Notes under the pieces: generated by a model
Seen by the model: the letters and a program-made list of their open reading frames with translations, nothing else
Database searches by the model: none
Told to the model about the DNA's origin: nothing
Part shown: positions 57,723 through 64,000 of the stretch, piece by piece
Position numbering within the stretch: position 1 is the first letter of the stretch
How the letters are laid out: each line of letters begins with the position of its first letter
Position numbers and translations under genes: made by a program
Origin: Culex pipiens pallens
Taxonomy: Eukaryota > Arthropoda > Insecta > Diptera > Culicidae
DNA length: 64,000 bases
Direction of reading: 5' to 3'
NCBI RefSeq assembly: GCF_016801865.2
Contig: NC_068939.1
Coordinates: 57,920,694-57,984,693, forward strand

Positions 57723-59426
57723 CTTTTAATCATGACAATTAAATCCACTTTCAGCAAACACATTAAATTTAAGCTTGAACAGACTCCAATTAAGAGATTA
57801 GTAATCCTTTCCGGCATCACAACACTCAAATAAAAATCGAACCTTTCCTCCCCATCAAAACCGATTGCAGCCGATAAGCTCTCCAAAATGATACCAATTC
57901 CAAGGGGGTGGCGAAGAAAAAGTCAGCTTTCGTTTCACATAAAACCATGTCACGGTGGGCTTAATTTCGACGTTCGCAAAATTCATCCCGACTGTCGCCA
58001 TTAATCAGATTTATATCCCCGATAATATCGTCGTCGCCGGGATGTTACTTCAGCCGTACATAATCACATCCTGGCGATGATTCTGGGCTGAGCTGAAGAT
58101 TTTCAGAGAGAGAGAAAAAAATGTGGGACTCACATTATGGGTGTACTGAGATGGAAGCACTTCCGCTCTAGTTGGCTTACATTTTGAATTTTGCGTGATT
58201 GTGAGGGTGTGTGAGAATGAATGTAGATTATTTACTGAAGGAAATTTAACCATCAATATGTATTAAATCAAATAGTTTGTAAATATGGCTAAAAAGCATT
58301 AAGAATCATTTTGTTTATTGTTGTTTTCTGATTTTGTCCAAAGTTTCCAAAGAAAAACTGTACTAAAATAGTAACCATCTAGTACACATGAAGGTAACAT
58401 GGAACCAGCTGTAATTTAAGCATCATATATTTCATCCTGTTTATAATAAAAAAATATCAAAATCAATGCAAACCAAACATTAATGATGAACATTTCTCAA
58501 ATTAGCCAAATCTTTAATCGGACTTTCAGATACAGGTAGAGTTAGAGTTGCTTCTCAGCCAAGCAAACCACGTTTTAGCTGTGTTCGTGTGTTTTTGATT
58601 TTTGTCTCTATTTTTCACGGTTGTGTACTACTTTAGTGTTGTATAGTGTAAGATTTGTAGATAAGCCCTGTACAAATCGGTAGTACGACCACGAACCGGT
58701 CCAAAATTCTTGTAAAAAATGACAATTGAAATTGCTTTCGTTCACAATAAAAAAAATCACTTTGATGTAGACTTTGTTCCGTAGAAGCAATTTAAGCCAG
58801 TGAAAAACGCTCCGGAAATCGATCACTTCACAGCCATCTCGCTTCCTAGTTGTATTATAGCTCAGCAATTTAAATAACAAAAAAAAAACGTTACAAACTG
58901 CAGTTTAATATATTCAAACAACAAAAGTCACGATAAAAGCCATTCACTTTTTTCACACGAGTGCATACAAAAGAGCCTAATTTGTTTGCGTATCCTCCCA
59001 CGCACACACACTCGCGCATATTTTTTACCCCTTCTGTCACAATCATCAATATTTGTACGCGTGTGTGTCACAAAAGCTTATCCAACAACAGCAGCGCCAA
59101 TTCCGCTTGACAATTCGACAGTTGATTGCACATGGGATAATCCGATCGCCCGCACGCGACAGTGCACACACACACACACAGACTCGAGCGCACTTCAACA
59201 GATGACAATTTCCTGAAAAAAGCGCACCTCCACCGCCACCACCACATGCAAACATCCGGCGCGTCGTCATTATTATGCAGTTTCCTCGTTGTCGTTGTGT
59301 GACAGGCCTTAAATCTGGCAAGCTTCATACAGTGTACACAGCGAAATGATGACACGTTTAAGCACACATGAACGCATCGCACTACAGTGTGTAGTGGGTG
59401 CAAATGTTTCTCGAAATCGTCGCCTT

Positions 59427-59842
59427 CATGCTAACTTGTCGTACGTGCATTTTGGGCCAAATTGAGTTAGGAACGTCATTTTGTGCAGCTCACAAACCTT
59501 TTGACCTTCACAGATCCCGAATATTCGATTTCAATCCTGAGATATTCAACGAAATCCGAAAAAACTCCTTGCATTTTTGTCACTTTACATTTAAAAGTAG
59601 TTTCAATCTTGTCGTGCTATATTGTTGTGATGTAAATAAGACAACTGGTTAAAGGGATTTCAGGTCAGAACGCGTTTGACGCACGTACAATTTAGACTAC
59701 GGTAACCGTTTGTAATTATAACTCGGGACTCATGTTTGTTGTTGTTTACATTGCGTGCTTTCGATTTTGTTTATTCAAGGTCAAATATTAAAACGCGTTT
59801 TTCTCGGAACGTCAAAATGGCGGGTGTGACAAGATAGCACGA
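59427..59842. mobile_element. MITE family with TCGTGCTA terminal repeats, copy 2
   Basis: Homologous to 5363-5752: CTAACTTGTCGTACGTGC at the left, GACGCACGTACAA, GTAATTATAACTCGGGACTC, AAAACGCGTTTTTCTCGG, and the right end AAGATAGCACGACG. It differs by an internal longer segment at 59490-59650. Confidence 0.6.
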
Positions 59843-60178
59843 CGACGTCGAAATTACAAAAAACAATCAAAATGTTTAGAAACTCTAAGGCAAAATAGCA
59901 TAAATGGGCCAAGGAAGATTTGTGAACAAGAAGTCTCTCCTGTTCACGTCACTTGAAATCCAAAAACCGCCAAGCCTCTATGTCAAGTTTTCAACTCGAA
60001 CCTAAACGTTTGCAAGCACCCAAACTTAAATCTAGGATATTTGAAAAAAATGCGATTAATTTAGCAAAATTATGTTTGTTTTTACTAAAATTAAGCAGAT
60101 GCTTATTTTTTTATTTTGAGAAAATGTTCTGCGAACTCTTCTCTACATTCTGCTTATGCCGATAAAGTCAATTGAGTA

Positions 60179-61017
60179 CACAGAAAAAAAATATGTAAAT
60201 TTACACAGCACGTAATTACTATTTCTTATGTAAACTCACTCAATGTAATGTTGAAATATAATGTAAAGAGTAAAAAGTCATGGAAATTACTCTAATGTAA
60301 ATCTAAATCTAATGTAAATCATGAATCTAATGGAAACGTTGAGCATGGAAACTCAAATCTGATGAATTTCTACCCGTGTTCGGTTTCCTGTAAATTCCAA
60401 TTCAATGTAAATCATATATCCAATGTATTTCTGCCAAACGTTGACTTCAAAACTACCCGAACTAAAAATAGTAATATTTGGTTCTCTTTCTATCGCTCTC
60501 ATACTTCGCTGGCCCACTGCCTGAGCCTAGCCCTGAACAAGTTGATGCTTTAGCCGCTCGTTTATAAAATGCGAAGATGGCTCAGTCGGCAGCGGGTAGC
60601 AGCAGCAACACCGAACATTCTACCCGTCGTCCGTTCGATTCCAGTCCAGCGTTATTCCACTTGGCCGTCGACGAGAAAGCGTCCTCTACCTGTGAAACAA
60701 TTTTTTAAAATCATAATTTCCTTTTGCTGCCCGCTTCACTCATTTTAAAATAGAACATAGGCCACACCCTTTTCCTACTGCAATCCAAGTTGAGCTTCTC
60801 ATTCCCATTGGCCAATCAGAATTCGTTGATTTGAACTAATGTAAATTCCAAAAGTAATGTAAATTCGAAAACTAATGTAAATTTTCAAAACTAATGTAAA
60901 TTTCCAATGAATCTAATGTAAATTTCCAATGAACCTAATGTAAATATACATCATTTATCATGATACCTTTTGGTACATGATAAATAATGTAAATTTACAG
61001 AAATATTTTTTTCTGTG
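60179..61017. mobile_element. 839-bp MITE with a tRNA-like Pol III segment inside
   Basis: Terminal repeats CACAGAAAAAAAATATGTAA / CAGAAATATTTTTTTCTGTG with TGTAAATTTACA at both ends. TA is at 60177-60178 and 61018-61019, as for Tc1/mariner MITEs. Many TAATGTAAAT words fill both subterminal regions. The centre (about 60575-60660) carries an A box, TGGCTCAGTCGG, and a B-box-like CGTTCGATTCC about 55 bases later. Confidence 0.7.
60575..60660 (+). promoter_or_regulatory. tRNA-like A and B boxes inside a MITE
   Basis: GATGGCTCAGTCGGCAGCGG fits a Pol III A box (TRGYNNARNNGG) and CCGTTCGATTCCAG fits a B box (GGTTCGANTCC) with one change. The stretch does not fold as a proper tRNA, so it is a SINE head or tRNA relic. 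Confidence 0.5.
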
Positions 61018-61138
61018 TAGGGCAAGAGGTTTTTTTTAAATCTTATGGGCTATTTCATAGTTTTAAGGTTATTTTTTTCAAGTTGAGCATATGGAAATGC
61101 TCAAATTTGTATTCGGGTAATAGTTGAATGTATCTTTA

Positions 61139-61299
61139 AGCAGGTATTAGACTATGACAAACAAACAAATAAACTCGCAAAATACAAACCTTTTGACAGT
61201 TTGGCAGGTTGCGTGCTTTTGTTTCCTACATTTGTTTGGAAGTGCAAGTTTGTTTGTTTGTTTGTTTTTTTTTTTTTTGACAAAGTCCAATACCTACTT
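61139..61299. mobile_element. 161-bp MITE with AGCAGGTATTAGAC ends, TA flanks
   Basis: AGCAGGTATTAGACTATGAC at the left pairs with GACAAAGTCCAATACCTACTT at the right (imperfect). TA is on both sides (61137-61138, 61300-61301). CAAACAAACAAA / TTTGTTTGTTTG runs lie just inside each end. Non-coding. Confidence 0.6.
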
Positions 61300-61884
61300 T
61301 ACGGTCAGTTGAACAATAAGAAGTTTTTATTTTTGTTTAGTTAGTTTTTTGCTTAACTTTTGAATTAATTTCTAAGTATTTCAATGATTATTGATGAGAT
61401 ATTTACAATATATCCTAAATTATGTCGATTCAGTTCTCAAAATGTTAGGAAATAACCCCACTTTATTCTGGAAATAGAAAAATTACATCCTGTGACAATT
61501 TTTGCAAAGCATTTAAATATTTGAAATTAAATTTTCAACTCTCATAAACAAATTGAATACTCTCTTTTGTTGGAAATTCTAAGAATTATATTTTTAAATA
61601 GTTTTAAAATCATTCCGTCTCGAAACGGTACTTCCAAAAGATCTGAGTTTTAAAAAGGAGTTTGTTTGGAGTTTGCAAAAGAACATCACAGGCTGGACCT
61701 AAACACGACATTTTAAGGAAGGCGACCTATGGAATGATAGAACTAGCCTTAACATGTTAAGTTAAGAAAAAGCCACTGCATCCGCTTTGTAAATGCGACC
61801 CCAATACTCTTTATGGGAAAAATTCACTTTATAAATTACTATTGCCTTTTTAATTACCAAAGACATTTTATCAATATTTCATCA

Positions 61885-62248
61885 TGTTGGAGCTCCGTCG
61901 CTCCAAGAAATCTGGCAGCACTTGTCAACGACGTTTGACAGCTTGCTGTTACGCCGCGCAACGGCGCCGGTTGCTGCGATCGAAACGAAGAAAGGAAAGA
62001 GAGAGAAAAGGCGCGCGAAAAACTGATGACGTTTGCGCGCGGGGAAAGAACTCGAGATCACTCGCTTACAAGTGCTCGCGGAAACAACACGTTCTTTACG
62101 CTTTAGTTTAATTAGTTTTAATAAAGTAGTGTTAATGTCCAAGTTTCCGTTTCGAGTGCTTCTTTTCTACATCCACGGCCTCAAGAACTGTCTGCCGCAA
62201 CAGTCCACTTCAGTCCGCTTTTTCCTGGGCCACGACCGGGCCCGAACA
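61885..62248 (+). mobile_element. solo LTR, 364 bp
   Basis: Begins TGTTGGAGCTCCG, ends GGGCCCGAACA (TGTT...AACA), and is flanked by the 5-bp duplication CATCA at 61880-61884 and 62249-62253. It is GC-rich relative to its surroundings, with AATAAA at 62118 as a candidate R/U5 signal. No internal retrotransposon sequence adjoins, so it is a solo LTR, of Ty1/copia or BEL type judging only by ends and duplication size. Confidence 0.8.
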
Positions 62249-62642
62249 CATCACCTTTTACTTTAATAAATAAAATCATTTTTTAAATTGGTTCAAATTA
62301 AAGCCGACAAAAACAAAATAGTTGAAAATAAAAAAAAATTGATTATCCAAATTGGACATTTTCCCAGGCCTTCGAATATAATTAAAATCACGTTAATCTG
62401 GTCAAAAATTACCAAAGCAACCACTTTTTCAAAAAACATTGTCAAAAAATTCTGTTTACTTGCCTTGTTTATCCATATCAATTTTTTTGTCGTAACGGTC
62501 GTATTTTGCGCCTTTTCAAAATTCAAAAAAATCAAAGCATTATGAATAAAACTTTCAATACCCAACGGAGTTATGTTGTGACATAAAAGGCTGTATAAAT
62601 TGCATTATTTTTTGTTTTTTTTTCGTGAATTTATGGTAGGTA

Positions 62643-63334
62643 CAGTGAAACGGGGTGACTTTGATAGGTTTGAGATTTTTCCGCAAAATGAAGAGTACAA
62701 ATTAAATACGTACGGAATGCTATGGAATCATAGTGGCCATGGTAGAGAAGTGTTCAAAGTATTTCGAGAAGAAGCTTTCATAAAATTTTGAAAAAAATAT
62801 TTAACTATAATAAAGAAAATGTTGATGATTAGCATTATTTTAATCTTCCAAAGTGTCATTTCTCAATTAACATGATTTCAAATCGGAAAAAAGAATGTGA
62901 TTTACGATTCTTTGGACAATTTTCCACTAGGAGAAGATAAAATATGTTTGAAAATAATAAAAACAAAGTTTTTTTGGATAAATAATTAAAAAAAAAACTT
63001 CAAATTTATAGACATTTTCAGTAAAACAAGTTTCAAATAAAGTGCGACAACATTTGATTCGAATTCAGTTTAAAGTGCAATATCAGTCGATAATTTTACA
63101 AACAAAACTAATTTTAACGAATTCTGGGCAAAATTGTGAGTTTCAACAATTCTACCTATAATTTGAATGTATTTTGTCAAAAAGCTTATAAACTAATTTA
63201 ACTTAATACATTTTTTTCTTAAACAATGTATCAGCAACCTTAGTTATGGTACATTTGATATAAAAATAAAATTTGAACACCTTAAATATGATTTAAACAA
63301 GAAAAACAATGACTATCAAAGTCACCCCAGAATT
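62643..63334. mobile_element. inverted-repeat element with GGGGTGACTTTGATAG ends
   Basis: The left end CAGTGAAACGGGGTGACTTT with GATAGG is mirrored by ACTATCAAAGTCACCCCAG near 63310-63330. The left side is preceded by TA, as for Tc1/mariner-type ends. A short open frame at the left end is formed by the repeat and is not a gene. Boundaries approximate on the right. Confidence 0.5.
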
Positions 63335-64000
63335 CAAATTAAGAATTTTTATCGCAAATATTTTTTTTTCAACATTGATGAAAAACCTTTTTTTCAAAAA
63401 TATTGTATGGACCTTGTGTGGCCTACCCCAACAAATGTTTTAAAAATAATAATCTTGAAAAAAACGTTAAAAGTTGGAAAATATTCAAAACAAAATCCTA
63501 TCCCCCGGTTTACGGTAACAAACAAGCTTATTTTTCATCGTTTTACCGGGTATGCTGTTCAACTGAATGCATGTATTGGGCAACATTATTTCCTGTGTTC
63601 TCACTAGAAAAAAATATTAGTTTATTCAAAACAATAAATCGACAACAGCCTACCATTTTTGTATTTTGACTCACCATGTTTGGTTTGCTATAATCAATGA
63701 AATGTCATGATTTAGCAGTATTTATGTGATTTAAACAGATAAATTTTAAATTGATGAACCTTTTTTACAGATCAATACAAGTTGGTAAGAATAATGATCG
63801 TTTAAAAACATATTAGCGTTCCACGAATGCTCCCCTTGCATCGTGCAAACCCAACAATTAAAACATGCAAATCGTGCTGCCTCCTTCGCGTAACATTCAT
63901 CATCAATTCAAACAACAATCCATTCAGCGAGAGCACGCGAGGAGTATGGCGATGGCGTCCGGCAATCAACAGTTCCATTCTCGCCCCCACTATATGGCCA

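Overview
The window reads as AT-rich, intron-dominated mosquito DNA, most probably Culex. Two copies of a SINE built from two tRNA-like halves (17431-17838 and 55072-55479) match the architecture of the Culex 'Twin' SINE family. The only host gene I can support is a plus-strand Shal (Kv4) voltage-gated potassium channel.

Host gene. Three Shal exons are visible: 20258-20420 (end of the selectivity filter, S6 gate, start of the C-tail), 20647-20835 (basic stretch and the dileucine HHHLL targeting motif) and 34688-34852 (Pro/Ser-rich and Cys-rich C-tail). The T1 domain, S1-S5 and most of the pore lie upstream of the window, and the C-terminus lies beyond position 64000. So 1-20257, 20836-34687 and 34853-64000 are introns. 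Directly after the first exon is a 47-codon open extension (20421-20561) with very high GC at third codon positions, ending at a tandem splice donor. It looks like an alternative coding segment.

Intron contents. Nearly everything else is transposon sequence, often nested. The largest item is a full-length, apparently intact R1-clade LINE on the minus strand (36110-41503; ORF1 39578-41065, ORF2 36609-39617). It sits inside a (TG/CA)n microsatellite, as expected of R1-clade elements that target AC repeats. A shorter retroposon (43508-44610) carries only an ORF1, a polyadenylation signal and a poly(A) tail, like a half-LINE. Other retroposons are two short LINE-like 3' ends with target-site duplications (2358-3178, 21923-22105), three tRNA-derived SINEs and a solo LTR (61885-62248).

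DNA-transposon remnants dominate the rest: large inverted-repeat elements (14490-16613, 25505-26601, 28270-33794, 45394-46744), a hAT-like one with a perfect 8-bp duplication (22386-24510), a P-like element with a broken THAP-domain exon (10251-11934) and several small TA-flanked MITEs. A further family (9001-9561, 9761-12158, 14911-16373, 28438-32030, 57080-57722) carries 164-bp tandem repeats, subterminal inverted repeats and terminal hairpins, resembling Helentron-type non-autonomous elements. A 7-bp satellite-like array lies at 56160-57060.

The most interesting points are the alternative Shal segment, the microsatellite-targeting LINE, the ORF1-only retroposon, the P/THAP relic inside a four-level nest, and several long perfect-looking hairpins in Shal introns that could feed endo-siRNA production.
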